A DNA stretch of 64,000 nucleotides, taken from Motilimonas cestriensis. Its GTDB lineage: Bacteria > Pseudomonadota > Gammaproteobacteria > Enterobacterales > CBDFNC01. Below, piece after piece: positions 53,835 through 63,066 of this stretch. Where the stretch lies: contig NZ_JAIMJA010000002.1 of the NCBI RefSeq assembly GCF_021295315.1, forward strand, positions 124,001 through 188,000, written 5' to 3'. How positions within the stretch are numbered: position 1 is the stretch's first letter; every line of letters starts with the position of its first letter. Position numbers and translations under genes: made by a program. The notes beneath the pieces were generated by a model, which ran no database searches, was not told where the DNA came from, and saw only the letters and a program-made list of their open reading frames with translations.

Positions 53835-54632
53835 ATGCCACCTCAGAAGAAGAGTATTCGCACCATTTTTATCGCTCTACTGGGCTTGGTATTACCTTAC
53901 ATTGCTTTCGCAGCCCCCGCCGAAAAACCACTTAGAATCGTAACATTACAAGACTTCAAGCCTTTTATCTGGTGTAAAGAACACCATGCAAAAGGCATTG
54001 ATATCGAGATTGTTTCAGAGTTATTTCGCCGCGTTGAATACCCGTTCACAATTGAGTGTATACCTTGGAAGCGAGCTCTTATTTATTTACGAAGAGGCAA
54101 CGCTGATGCCTTGTTTTCTGCCTATAAAACCCTAGAGCGTGAAGCTTTTGCAACTTATTTAGCTTACCCCCTACATACCAGTGCGTTTAGTATTTTTACT
54201 CATCAAAGTAACACTAATAATTACAATCAAATCAGTGATCTTTATGGCAAACGCATTGGTATATCCAGTGGCTACAGTGTCAATCCCGAGTTTGATCAAG
54301 CCAAAGCCGAGCAACGGTTTGTTATTTCGGAAACTAAGTCGACCGAATCGGGCATACGTATGTTGTTAATGGACAGAATTGATTTTTATATTAATGGTAA
54401 AATCGTTGTTTTGAACAAAGCAAAGGAAATGGGGGTCGCTGACCAATTGGTTGGCATGAGTAAACCGATGCATGAGCCTAAGCCTGCCTATTTGATTATT
54501 TCAAAAGCAGCAAAAATTCCAAACAAAGAGCGGCTAATAAACAAACTTAATCAAGCTCTTGAACAGATGTGGCAAGATGGCACCATACAGACCATTATCG
54601 ACAGCTACACCCAACCTAATCAGGCCCCGTAA
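53835..54632 (+). CDS. Periplasmic solute-binding protein (SBP_bac_3 type)
   Basis: A 265-residue exported protein: signal peptide MPPQKKSIRTIFIALLGLVL with cleavage near AFA-APA, then a cluster-3 binding fold. Features parallel the protein at 25273: VTLQDFKPFIWCKEHHAKGI (about residues 38-57), IVSELFRRVEYPF, IPWKRALIYLRRGNADALFS, then LYGKRIGISSGYSV. No permease genes are near. Start at 53835 gives a normal signal peptide; an ATG seven codons earlier is possible. Ligand unknown. Confidence 0.86.
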   Translation: MPPQKKSIRTIFIALLGLVLPYIAFAAPAEKPLRIVTLQDFKPFIWCKEHHAKGIDIEIVSELFRRVEYPFTIECIPWKRALIYLRRGNADALFSAYKTLEREAFATYLAYPLHTSAFSIFTHQSNTNNYNQISDLYGKRIGISSGYSVNPEFDQAKAEQRFVISETKSTESGIRMLLMDRIDFYINGKIVVLNKAKEMGVADQLVGMSKPMHEPKPAYLIISKAAKIPNKERLINKLNQALEQMWQDGTIQTIIDSYTQPNQAP

Positions 54633-54794
54633 TATCGAAGGCTTCCATTACGTAAAAAACCTTTATGCCGAACAATCCATTTGTTATTTAGCTCTTTAAC
54701 GCGCCCCCGTGGCTAACATCAATAACACCTTTACTACTGACACATATTGTCACTCGCTAGCGCTATGATGAAATTCACTTTCAAGGAGAGCGCC

Positions 54795-55523
54795 ATGTTT
54801 ATCTTAAAACAAACCACAGTAGAGTTTGATGGCATCAATGCCAGTCCATTTTGTGCCAAAGTTGAGTTATTTTTACGCTATCATCAGATCCCGTTCAAAA
54901 TAGAAGCCGCACTGCCAATGCACGGGCCCTATAAGAAAATTCCTTTTGCCGTTTACCAAGGGGAAACCTTAGGTGATTCAGAGCTAATATTGCAGCGATT
55001 AATCAATGATTACGCCATTGATGAAGGCTTAACCTCATTACAACAAAGCCAAGGCTACGCGTGGCAAATGGCACTTGAACAACACTTATACTGGTTGATG
55101 GTATATTGTCGTTGGCACCCAGAAGCCAGTTGGAAAATATTAGAACAAGCATTTTTCAGCGGTTTAAAGTGGCCAGCCCGACCTTTTATTGCTAAGCAGT
55201 CTCGAAAGTTAGTGCTAAAAAATCTATATTCACAGGGGGTAGGACGCTTTAGTCTTAAACAAGTATTGCAAGCTGCTGAGCAATGCTTTGTGGCATTGGA
55301 AGCACACCTCAGTAAAAATACGTTTATTTGTGGCGATACATTTAGCCGTTTTGATTTGTTTGCTTATGCCATTGTTAAGAACATTGATAACCATGATATG
55401 CCAACGCCACTGGCATCTATCATTGAGGGATTTAGCCAACTTAAGCTGTATCAAGCCCGTGTTGAGCAAGCATTAAAAAATAAAGCAGGTTCAGTTCACA
55501 GCTTAACTTCACTTTCAGCATAA
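54795..55523 (+). CDS. Glutathione S-transferase family protein
   Basis: A 242-residue GST-fold protein of the metaxin/failed-axon-connections-like group. The N-terminal thioredoxin-like half has INASPFCAKVELFLRYHQIP (about residues 13-32), GPYKKIPFAVYQGETLGDSE (about 43-62), then the all-helical half with HLYWLMVYCRWHPEA and FICGDTFSRFDLFAYAIVKN (about 182-201). The ATG at 54795 has AAGGAGAG four bases upstream. The next gene follows after ten bases and is surely in the same transcript. Substrate unknown. Confidence 0.85.
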   Translation: MFILKQTTVEFDGINASPFCAKVELFLRYHQIPFKIEAALPMHGPYKKIPFAVYQGETLGDSELILQRLINDYAIDEGLTSLQQSQGYAWQMALEQHLYWLMVYCRWHPEASWKILEQAFFSGLKWPARPFIAKQSRKLVLKNLYSQGVGRFSLKQVLQAAEQCFVALEAHLSKNTFICGDTFSRFDLFAYAIVKNIDNHDMPTPLASIIEGFSQLKLYQARVEQALKNKAGSVHSLTSLSA

Positions 55524-55533
55524 AAGGATTGCC

Positions 55534-55956
55534 ATGCCAACTGAGATGCCAGCTGATGTAGCAGCTAGATTCAATGATTACCCCAGCGCGGTACAACCCA
55601 AATTACTGCAACTACGGACAATCATTTTCGAGCTTTGTCAGCAACACCAACTGGGTAAAGTAGAAGAATCATTGAAGTGGGGTGAGCCCAGTTACGCAGT
55701 GAAAAATGGCAGCCCGGTGCGGCTCGACTGGAAAGCCAATCACCCCGATCATTACTGCTTATTTTTTAACTGCAAAACCCGCTTGATAGATACCTTTCGA
55801 GAATTGTTTAGCACTTATCCAACCATCACCTTTGCAGGTAATCGCGCCATGCTATTGCCTTTAAGTCAACCTCTACCAGATGCTGTGCTTAAGCAGTGTT
55901 TGTTAATGGCACTTACCTATCACAAAATCAAACACCTCCCCTTGCTGGGGGCATAA
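55534..55956 (+). CDS. DUF1801 protein
   Basis: A 140-residue soluble protein of the DUF1801/YdhG-like fold. It shows VQPKLLQLRTIIFELCQQHQ (about residues 20-39), EESLKWGEPSYAV (about 44-56), VRLDWKANHPDHYCLFFNCK, and AGNRAMLLPLSQPLP. No activity is known. It overlaps the operon of the GST-like gene (10 bases apart, AAAGGA before the ATG). Confidence 0.85.
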   Translation: MPTEMPADVAARFNDYPSAVQPKLLQLRTIIFELCQQHQLGKVEESLKWGEPSYAVKNGSPVRLDWKANHPDHYCLFFNCKTRLIDTFRELFSTYPTITFAGNRAMLLPLSQPLPDAVLKQCLLMALTYHKIKHLPLLGA

Positions 55957-56117
55957 AGCAGAATGTGCGCTACCACTTAATATTTTTATCATCTTGGTGC
56001 TATATTCTTAACAGCTTATTGAAAATACTATACTAATTTTGCGGCTAGAAAACGCTAAGACTAAGCTTTTCACCCCACAGCAGGCCGTCAGTTTTTATCT
56101 ATCTCACTGAGTATGTT

Positions 56118-56855
56118 ATGCACCCATTTGTGTCAGTCGTCATTCCAGCTAAAAATGAACAAGGCAACATCGGCCTACTGATTAAAGAAATCAGCGAAGT
56201 ATTACACGCCTTAGGTAACATTCAGTTTGAGGTTGTATTGGTCAATGATGGCAGCAAAGATAACACAGTGATAGAAGCAAAAGAGTTTGCCGCTCAAAGT
56301 CAATGCCAGTTGCAAGTAATCAGTCATGAAGCCAGTTGTGGACAAAGCACAGCACTGCATACCGGTATCTTTCATGCCAAAGGCGAATGGATTGTAACGT
56401 CTGATGCTGATGGCCAAAATGATCCGGCTGACATTCCCGCATTATTGCAAGCTGCGCAGCAGGTGCAAACAGAGCATTTTTGTATTGCCGGATTTCGCAA
56501 TAAACGATTGGATACGCCTTGGGTAAGGCTACAATCAAAAATAGCTAATGGTATTCGCCAACGCTTTTTAAATGATGGCGTGCCCGACTCTGGTTGTGGT
56601 TTAAAGGTCTTTCCCAAGCGTACTTTTCAAGCCCTTCCCTATTTTGATCATATGCATCGATTTTTGCCGGCACTGATTAAAAGAATCAACGGCAAAATTG
56701 TGGTCTGTCCAGTAAATCATCGCAACCGTGCAGTAGGGCAATCAAACTACACCGCATGGAGCCGAGCTTGGGTGGGTGTTGTCGATATGTTTGGCGTGAT
56801 GTGGCTGCGAAAGCGAACCAAGTTACCGCGAATTATTAGCGAAGAAATTGAGTAA
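56118..56855 (+). CDS. Family 2 glycosyltransferase (dolichol/undecaprenyl-phosphate type)
   Basis: A 245-residue GT-A enzyme. The nucleotide-sugar site shows VSVVIPAKNEQGNIGLLIKE (residues 5-24), VLVNDGSKDNTVIEAKEFAA (about 41-60) and the metal-binding DADGQNDPADIPALL (about 95-109). The layout and the lack of strong membrane helices fit enzymes that put a sugar on a polyprenyl phosphate, like DPM1 or ArnC. The next genes encode a VTT membrane protein and a GT39 sugar transferase, so this may make the lipid-linked donor for that transferase. Confidence 0.88.
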   Translation: MHPFVSVVIPAKNEQGNIGLLIKEISEVLHALGNIQFEVVLVNDGSKDNTVIEAKEFAAQSQCQLQVISHEASCGQSTALHTGIFHAKGEWIVTSDADGQNDPADIPALLQAAQQVQTEHFCIAGFRNKRLDTPWVRLQSKIANGIRQRFLNDGVPDSGCGLKVFPKRTFQALPYFDHMHRFLPALIKRINGKIVVCPVNHRNRAVGQSNYTAWSRAWVGVVDMFGVMWLRKRTKLPRIISEEIE

Positions 56856-56864
56856 CACAGGTAT

Positions 56865-57533
56865 ATGAAATGGGTCAAAATCACCTTATTCGTCACGCTA
56901 CTGAGCGTATTGGCCATCAGCATAGATTCCCCCATTTGGCTCCACCTCGCCGATTCTCTATGGCTAGAAGATTATATTACTCAGCATGGTAACAGTGCTC
57001 ATTTCACCATTTTCATCACCAGCATTTTATTTCTTTTTATCGGTGGGCCTCGCCAAGTCGTGGCTTTTTTATTTGCTTATTTATATGGCGTGATGATAGG
57101 AGTAAGCCTTGCGCTATTTACTTGCCTCGTTGCAGCTGCGGCGAATTATTTTATCGCCAACCTGTATTTAAAAAATACCTTACATAAAAAGCTACCTCTA
57201 CGGATGGAAAAATTTAGTCGCTTTGCTAAGCACAAGCCATTTTTAAAAATTCTAACACTCCGCCTATTTCCTTTTGGCAGCAATTTACTCACCAACACCT
57301 TGTCAGGTGGCGGCAGTGTTCCTTTCTTCCCGTTTATTACTGCTAGCTTGGTTGGTTATTTGCCACAAACAATCATCTTTTCTCTCGTTGGCGATGGCAT
57401 GAATGATGCGAACAGCACCATGCTTTATATCAGTATTATCATGGCATTAATTAGCTTCATTTTATCAACCCTGCTTTATCGTGATCACATCAAGCAGCGC
57501 CTAGAAAATTTAAAAATGGAAGTTTCAAACTAA
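56865..57533 (+). CDS. VTT-domain (TVP38/DedA-like) membrane protein
   Basis: A 222-residue membrane protein with about five helices. The VTT (SNARE-associated) core is seen in FLFIGGPRQVVAFLFAYLYG (about residues 55-74), ILTLRLFPFGSNLLTNTLSG (about 127-146) and PFITASLVGYLPQTIIFSLV (about 153-172). Some VTT/DedA proteins flip lipid carriers such as undecaprenyl phosphate, which would fit between a GT2 and a GT39 enzyme. The gene lies nine bases after the GT2 stop and its own stop shares bases with the next start. Confidence 0.85.
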   Translation: MKWVKITLFVTLLSVLAISIDSPIWLHLADSLWLEDYITQHGNSAHFTIFITSILFLFIGGPRQVVAFLFAYLYGVMIGVSLALFTCLVAAAANYFIANLYLKNTLHKKLPLRMEKFSRFAKHKPFLKILTLRLFPFGSNLLTNTLSGGGSVPFFPFITASLVGYLPQTIIFSLVGDGMNDANSTMLYISIIMALISFILSTLLYRDHIKQRLENLKMEVSN

Positions 57534-59239
57534 TGGATAAATCATTTTTTAATGACCGCTATTACAGCAATTTGCTGTTCATTCTATTTATTGCTTTTTG
57601 CATTATCTTTATGGGTATCGGACTGCGTGACCCTTGGCCGGCGGACGAGCCTCGTTTTGTTGAAGCCGCTAAAGAAATGGTTGATTCGGGTCGCTGGTTT
57701 TTCCCACTACGAGGAGGCGAGCTTTATCCCGACAAGCCACCGATTTTTATGTGGTCCATCGCGCTACTTTATAAACTCACTGGAAATCTCTCCGCGACAT
57801 TTTTAATTCCTAACGCCATCGCAGGATTAATCACCTTGCTATGTGTGTTTGATCTTGCCGCTAAGCTTTGGAATGTTAACACTGCGCGAAATGCATCGAT
57901 GCTGCTATTAATAGCACCGCAATTTGTCATTCAGGCAAAAGCCGCGCAGATAGATGCCATGGTGGCTTGTTGGATCACGGTTGCTATGTATGGTTTAGTT
58001 CGGCATTTTTTTGTCAAGCCGAACATGCGCTGGTATTTATTTAGTTGGGTGTGTATGGCGCTTGGCATTCTCACCAAAGGAGTCGGCTTTTTACCCTTAC
58101 TTATTTTTGTGCCTTTGCTTTTTCTTCATTTTGTAAAAAAGGAACAATTTTCAGCACCTATCAATTTTAAACTATGGTTTGGCCCATTGACCATGCTCGG
58201 CACTTTAATGCTCTGGCTGCTGCCGGTGTTGTATTTTGCAGCCAGTAAAGATAACCCCGACTTTACCGCTTATCGAGATAACATTCTGCTGCAGCAAACG
58301 GCGCAACGTTACGCGAACCCAACCGGTCACTTAAAGCCTTGGTATTACTTTATAGTGAGTGTTGTGCCGATATTGTGGTTCCCGCTTTATTTATTTCTTT
58401 TTAGTAAAAAAAGCTGGGTTGAAATAAAGGCATCGCCACTATTACAAACGCTATTAGTTTGGGTCGTCTGTGTGGTTATTTTCTTTAGTATTAGCCCGGG
58501 TAAGCGCGGCGTTTATATTTTACCCGCGCTGCCAATGCTAGCGCTCGCGATGGCAGCTATCATCAGCCAAACTAGGGTAGCAAGCTGGGTGAATAAAGTG
58601 CTAACGGGTTTTGCTGCTATATTTGCCTTGGTATTCATCACTGCCACGATAATGAGCTTAATGGGTTCATCAAAATTGACGAAACAGCTCGGTGACGAGT
58701 TATTGCCATTTGCCGCTTTATTCGCTTTGGCCGCAGCAACTTGGATCGCAGCCCTATGGCGCTATAAACTGCAACTAACTTTGCCTCGTTTTGGCGCGGC
58801 GCTTGCCGTAACTTGGTTGCTTTATGGTTCATTAGGGTATGTATTAATGAACCCAACCAGAACGCCTGCTAAGCAAATAATGGCAACAGTTAAAGAGCGT
58901 ATCGGCGTGGAGGGTGAGCTAGGCTTAACCTTATTAAAAGAACAGTTTTTACTATTTTCAACCATCCCGATGACTCACTTTAGCTACTTAAGCAGCCACT
59001 CTGAGCAGTATCGAAATGCTTGGATGTGGATGAATGAAAAAGAAAATCGCTACATTCTGACTCAAGCACGTGACAAAGGGGTGGTCTGCTTTGATCTCAA
59101 TAAAGGAGTCTTGATTGGCAACGCGCATCGCAGAGATTGGATTTTATTAGATAAATCGACAATGACATCTGAGTGTCAAGCTCCCAAAGAGGTTAAGCGC
59201 TATTACACGCCGCAACTTCATTTTTACGATAACCTATAG
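57533..59239 (+). CDS. ArnT-like GT39 glycosyltransferase
   Basis: A 568-residue integral membrane protein with about a dozen helices, of the GT39/ArnT family that moves a sugar from a polyprenyl-phosphate donor to a periplasmic acceptor such as lipid A. The catalytic loop DPWPADEPRFVEAAKEMVDS (about residues 33-52) and GGELYPDKPPIFMWSIAL (about 61-78) are diagnostic. A periplasmic tail of about 100 residues ends the protein. Its start overlaps the VTT stop (TAATG), so the three genes form one operon. arnA/arnB genes are absent here, so the sugar need not be aminoarabinose. Confidence 0.88.
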   Translation: MDKSFFNDRYYSNLLFILFIAFCIIFMGIGLRDPWPADEPRFVEAAKEMVDSGRWFFPLRGGELYPDKPPIFMWSIALLYKLTGNLSATFLIPNAIAGLITLLCVFDLAAKLWNVNTARNASMLLLIAPQFVIQAKAAQIDAMVACWITVAMYGLVRHFFVKPNMRWYLFSWVCMALGILTKGVGFLPLLIFVPLLFLHFVKKEQFSAPINFKLWFGPLTMLGTLMLWLLPVLYFAASKDNPDFTAYRDNILLQQTAQRYANPTGHLKPWYYFIVSVVPILWFPLYLFLFSKKSWVEIKASPLLQTLLVWVVCVVIFFSISPGKRGVYILPALPMLALAMAAIISQTRVASWVNKVLTGFAAIFALVFITATIMSLMGSSKLTKQLGDELLPFAALFALAAATWIAALWRYKLQLTLPRFGAALAVTWLLYGSLGYVLMNPTRTPAKQIMATVKERIGVEGELGLTLLKEQFLLFSTIPMTHFSYLSSHSEQYRNAWMWMNEKENRYILTQARDKGVVCFDLNKGVLIGNAHRRDWILLDKSTMTSECQAPKEVKRYYTPQLHFYDNL

Positions 59240-59590
59240 TCAATAATCAATAGGTTTCGAAATAGTTGTTTTGTAAGGGGTAAAGTGATTTTTTGCCCCA
59301 GTATAAAGCTGCTGTAAAGCGGTAATACCTGCCACGAAAACTAAAACAATCCATCGCTATTTAACAAAAGCATGGTGTTTTGTGCTAGCATTAGCTACTG
59401 AACAAACACATGTAAGCAGGATAACTTAACCGATAACCGTTATCTCTGTGTATCTTTTGGCTGTTTTACACTCATTTATTAGTGAGTATTTGCTTACGTT
59501 GTGAAGCCCTTTTTGCTTCGCGCTCTGTTAAGCAGTCATCGTGATCTAAGGAAATGACCCTTAGGGCGCGCCTTCAACCAAAGACTTATT
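59240..59590. other. Intergenic region and BCCT leader, 351 bases
   Basis: At 59277-59299 is a stem GGGGTAAA / TTTTGCCCC that could terminate the GT operon. Farther on are palindromes GATAACCGTTATC at 59431-59443 and GAAGC-cctttt-tGCTTC near 59501-59519. No known riboswitch is recognised in the long leader. Confidence 0.4.
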
Positions 59591-61576
59591 ATGGAAATAC
59601 AAACAAAAATAAATAAACCCGTTTTTATCTCTTCGTTACTCATTGCGGTTTCCATCGCATTCATTGCTGCCTTAAAGCCTGACCTAAGTGGCCAGTTTTT
59701 TGGCGAAGTACAATCTTGGCTAGTCAGTAAAGTCAGCTGGATTTATATTCTTGCGGTAGCCATTTTTCTTATTTTTACCGTTTGCATTATGGTCAGCCGC
59801 TTAGGCGACCTTAAGCTTGGTCCCGATCACAGTGAACCAGATTACACTAATGTGTCATGGTTCTCTATGCTGTTTTCCGCTGGGATGGGTATTGGCTTAA
59901 TGTTTTTCGGTGTAGCCGAACCCGTGATGCACTATTTAAGCCCGCCAGTTGGTGATGCAGCCACCATTGCAGCAGCAAAAGAAGCTATGCGAATCACCTT
60001 CTTCCACTGGGGTCTACATGCTTGGGCTATTTATGCCGTGGTCGCACTATCTTTGGCTTATTTCTCTTACCGTCATAAATTACCCCTGCTACCTCGCTCT
60101 GCTTTATATCCACTGATAGGCGATCGCATTTACGGCCCAATTGGGCATGCCGTGGACACATTTGCAGTAGTGGGCACACTATTTGGTGTAGCCACGTCTT
60201 TAGGTTTTGGCGTACAGCAGCTTAACGCTGGTTTAATGCACTTATTCGACTTGCCACAAACGCCATTAATTCAGCTTGGCTTGATTGTTGTTATCACCAT
60301 TTTGGCTACAGGCTCGGTGATTTTAGGCTTAGATGGCGGGATTAAGCGCCTGTCAAACCTTAATATGGTATTAGCGTTAACGCTATTGGTTGCAGTGTTA
60401 CTACTAGGGCCAACTGAACTACTACTGCAATCATTTGTAGAAAACACCGGTACTTATATGAGCGAACTGGTGAACAGCACATTTAATATGTACGCTTACG
60501 ATCCAAAAGAAGACTGGCTTGGCGGCTGGACCATGTTGTATTGGGGCTGGTGGATTTCTTGGTCTCCTTTCGTTGGGATATTTATTGCACGCGTTTCTCG
60601 TGGCCGTACCATTCGTGAGTTTATCGTTGGTGTACTCTTCATCCCTGCTGGTTTTACATTTTTATGGATGACGGTATTTGGCAACAGTGCCATTAATATG
60701 ATTGCAGGGGATACCGCGCATTTATTGGCTCAAGCGGTAAATGATAATGTGGCTATCGCTATCTTTATCTTCTTTGAGCAATTCCCATTTTCTTCATTCT
60801 TGTCCTTTATCGCTGTATTGCTGGTAACGACCTTCTTCATTACCTCTGCAGACTCTGGTGCTTTGGTTATTGATACCTTAACGGCTGGTGGTGAGCAAGA
60901 CACGCCATTATGGCAACGTATCTTTTGGACCAGCATGATTGGCATCATCGCGTCGGCATTGCTGTTTGCGGGTGGTTTACAAGCCCTGCAAACCTTAACC
61001 ATTGCCAGCGCATTCCCATTCATGTTCATCATGATGCTGTTTTGCTATGGCTTATTTAAGGCACTACGCCATGACTTAATGCTGCAAAGAAGTGTACAAA
61101 GCCATAATACGTCAGTTCAATTTACCCAAAGCCAGATCCACTGGAAAGAACGCTTAAATACATTATTGGTTCACCCTGGTTTAAATCAGGCTGAGCGCTT
61201 TATCGAACATATCGTTCGCCCAGCGTTGACCGAACTCTGTGAGCAGTTTGAGCAAACAGGCCTAAAAGCTAAATTGATTGAAGACAGTGAAAAGATCCGC
61301 TTAACCATTTACAAAGAAGAAGCAGAAAATTTCTCTTATGGTATTAGATTGCGTCACTTTGCGGTGCCAGCCTATGCCGAAGAAAAGCACAATGATTACT
61401 ACCGCGCTGAAGTATTCTTGCTGCAAGGTGGCCAGCAATATGATGTTTTCGGCTATACCCAAGAGCAAATTATTGCGGATGCAATCACCCAGTATGAGCG
61501 TCATTTACATTTCTTGTACTTGGCTAGCTCAGAAATTTTGGAAGAAGCGGGAGAGGTTGATACCGGTAACCATTAA
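59591..61576 (+). CDS. BCCT-family betaine/choline/carnitine transporter
   Basis: A 661-residue secondary transporter with about twelve helices in residues 12-500. The family signature is complete: GWWISWSPFVGIFIARVSRG (about residues 317-336) with the substrate-box tryptophans, preceded by SAGMGIGLMFFGVAEPVMHY (about 96-115). The last about 150 residues are a hydrophilic cytoplasmic tail like that of BetT-type choline carriers, where the tail senses osmotic stress. This suggests uptake of choline or betaine for osmoprotection. It is a single gene with a long 5' leader. Confidence 0.92.
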   Translation: MEIQTKINKPVFISSLLIAVSIAFIAALKPDLSGQFFGEVQSWLVSKVSWIYILAVAIFLIFTVCIMVSRLGDLKLGPDHSEPDYTNVSWFSMLFSAGMGIGLMFFGVAEPVMHYLSPPVGDAATIAAAKEAMRITFFHWGLHAWAIYAVVALSLAYFSYRHKLPLLPRSALYPLIGDRIYGPIGHAVDTFAVVGTLFGVATSLGFGVQQLNAGLMHLFDLPQTPLIQLGLIVVITILATGSVILGLDGGIKRLSNLNMVLALTLLVAVLLLGPTELLLQSFVENTGTYMSELVNSTFNMYAYDPKEDWLGGWTMLYWGWWISWSPFVGIFIARVSRGRTIREFIVGVLFIPAGFTFLWMTVFGNSAINMIAGDTAHLLAQAVNDNVAIAIFIFFEQFPFSSFLSFIAVLLVTTFFITSADSGALVIDTLTAGGEQDTPLWQRIFWTSMIGIIASALLFAGGLQALQTLTIASAFPFMFIMMLFCYGLFKALRHDLMLQRSVQSHNTSVQFTQSQIHWKERLNTLLVHPGLNQAERFIEHIVRPALTELCEQFEQTGLKAKLIEDSEKIRLTIYKEEAENFSYGIRLRHFAVPAYAEEKHNDYYRAEVFLLQGGQQYDVFGYTQEQIIADAITQYERHLHFLYLASSEILEEAGEVDTGNH

Positions 61577-61596
61577 CCTTAACTGACCGCAAATCG

Positions 61597-61631
61597 GAAT
61601 GAGCTATGGCGTGTATAGCCATAGCTCATTC
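61597..61631 (+). terminator. Hairpin after the BCCT gene
   Basis: Perfect 14-bp arms GAATGAGCTATGGC / GCCATAGCTCATTC with a seven-base loop, 21 bases after the stop. It lies between convergent genes; no long T-run follows. Confidence 0.65.
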
Positions 61632-61714
61632 TAGTAACATAAACTTCTGTTGTTTTCCGCGCAAGCCAGAGGATATTTAGGACGAAGCACTGATTACGCC
61701 GCCCGAAGGGTAAG

Positions 61715-62014
61715 TTAGAGACAAATTTTCATTTCTTGAAAACACTCATCTGCTGATACTTTTTCACCCAGCATTTCGTCGTAGGGTAAATCTAACTTTA
61801 GGGTTGCCGAGTCAAAGCCCAATTTTTTCATTCCTTCCTTGGCATTCACTAAGCTATTAAAGTGAATGGCTTCACCTTTATTATTGATGATAGGCTCAGG
61901 CTCATTATGTACAATAATTTCTGGTCGATAATAGGAAGAGTCGGCATAAGTCTTTAAAATACATTCAGTTTCTCCGCCACTGGCTAACCACTTCTTGATT
62001 TGCTTCTCTTGCAT
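61715..62014 (-). CDS. DUF6482 protein
   Basis: A 99-residue soluble acidic protein of the small gammaproteobacterial DUF6482 family: MQEKQIKKWLASGGETECIL at the start, then IVHNEPEPIINNKGEAIHFN (about residues 33-52), SLVNAKEGMKKLGFDSATLK (about 53-72) and DLPYDEMLG. The ATG at 62014 has GGAGG five bases upstream. The function is unknown and there is no operon partner. Confidence 0.8.
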   Translation of the reverse strand: MQEKQIKKWLASGGETECILKTYADSSYYRPEIIVHNEPEPIINNKGEAIHFNSLVNAKEGMKKLGFDSATLKLDLPYDEMLGEKVSADECFQEMKICL

Positions 62015-62211
62015 AAAACCTCCAATAGTTGGCATACTTGCTTAAAGCTTGGTAGTTAATATAAACATTGCTAGCCATAAATGTAAATTTTTTGTTAAAT
62101 TTATTACTGTATTTGCCGATGCCAAAGAAAGCGATGTTACAGACGACAATTCCAAGTCATGGTACTCAACCCCCAACAGAAGTAAGTTTACATACGTAAG
62201 GGAGCATCAAC

Positions 62212-62901
62212 ATGGTGGTTATTAAGCAATCAAATAGGCTACCAGTTCAGCCACAATTGAACCGAAGTGAGCAGCAGCCGATAGAGAAAATAAAGGATAA
62301 AAGTCTCGAAGTGACCCACTCGACCGGTCAGGAGCAAGTGTCCTTCGATCTAGCTCATGGGATCTCAACTGAGTTATCTCAGCGCCTTAATGAAGAAGTG
62401 TCGCAACGTATGCTTCTTTATATGGAAGAAATGACCAAAACTCAGTCAGCATTAGAAACTAGCGTGTACGAGTTCGCAGCATTTAAAGAAAAACAAATGG
62501 CTGAAAACCCTGATCTAGATCTTAGTGAGCTGGATCTGTCGCTGCAAAAAGATGGCACTTTAAAGCTATCAGGGGCAAACCTATCACCTGCAACCTTATC
62601 TGAACTGGAGCAGGAGATTGCTAACAATGATAAGTTAAGAGAGGCGTTTACTCAGCTTCATACTGGTATCGTTTATGGCTTAAAACACCGAGACTCAGTT
62701 GGCTATAACGAATTACAGCAAGATGATCTGCGCGGCTCATTGCAGCTCAACGAGTTAACGGAACGTTATAATAATCAATTTCAACCTAATGGCTTTGGCC
62801 AAGATTATCTGACCATGGAAGCAAGGTTAAATGTGGATACCGGCTTATTTGCTCACTTTCTTATGAACGCCCTAAACCCTAGGATCAGTACATTGGTTTA
62901 A
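62212..62901 (+). CDS. Uncharacterised hydrophilic protein
   Basis: A 229-residue protein with no signal peptide or membrane helix. A polar, probably flexible N-terminal part contains GQEQVSFDLAHGISTELSQR (about residues 39-58), followed by a mostly helical region (LLYMEEMTKTQSALETSVYE) and ending in DTGLFAHFLMNALNPRISTL. The closing part resembles a globular, buried domain. GGGAG lies seven bases before the ATG. No family is recognised. Layout is loosely like that of the 24490 protein. Confidence 0.6.
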   Translation: MVVIKQSNRLPVQPQLNRSEQQPIEKIKDKSLEVTHSTGQEQVSFDLAHGISTELSQRLNEEVSQRMLLYMEEMTKTQSALETSVYEFAAFKEKQMAENPDLDLSELDLSLQKDGTLKLSGANLSPATLSELEQEIANNDKLREAFTQLHTGIVYGLKHRDSVGYNELQQDDLRGSLQLNELTERYNNQFQPNGFGQDYLTMEARLNVDTGLFAHFLMNALNPRISTLV

Positions 62902-63066
62902 CCTTATAACACAGGCATACGAGTGCTTCGTTTTGTGCTTACAGCATCTAGTAAAAGTCACTTAAGGCTGCTTATGCATTCAACAACTCATACTCTTCGC
63001 TCCTGTCATTTTGCTTAAAATTAAGATAACGTCATGAGTTTCTTACTGTAATAGAAGCCTGCTTTT

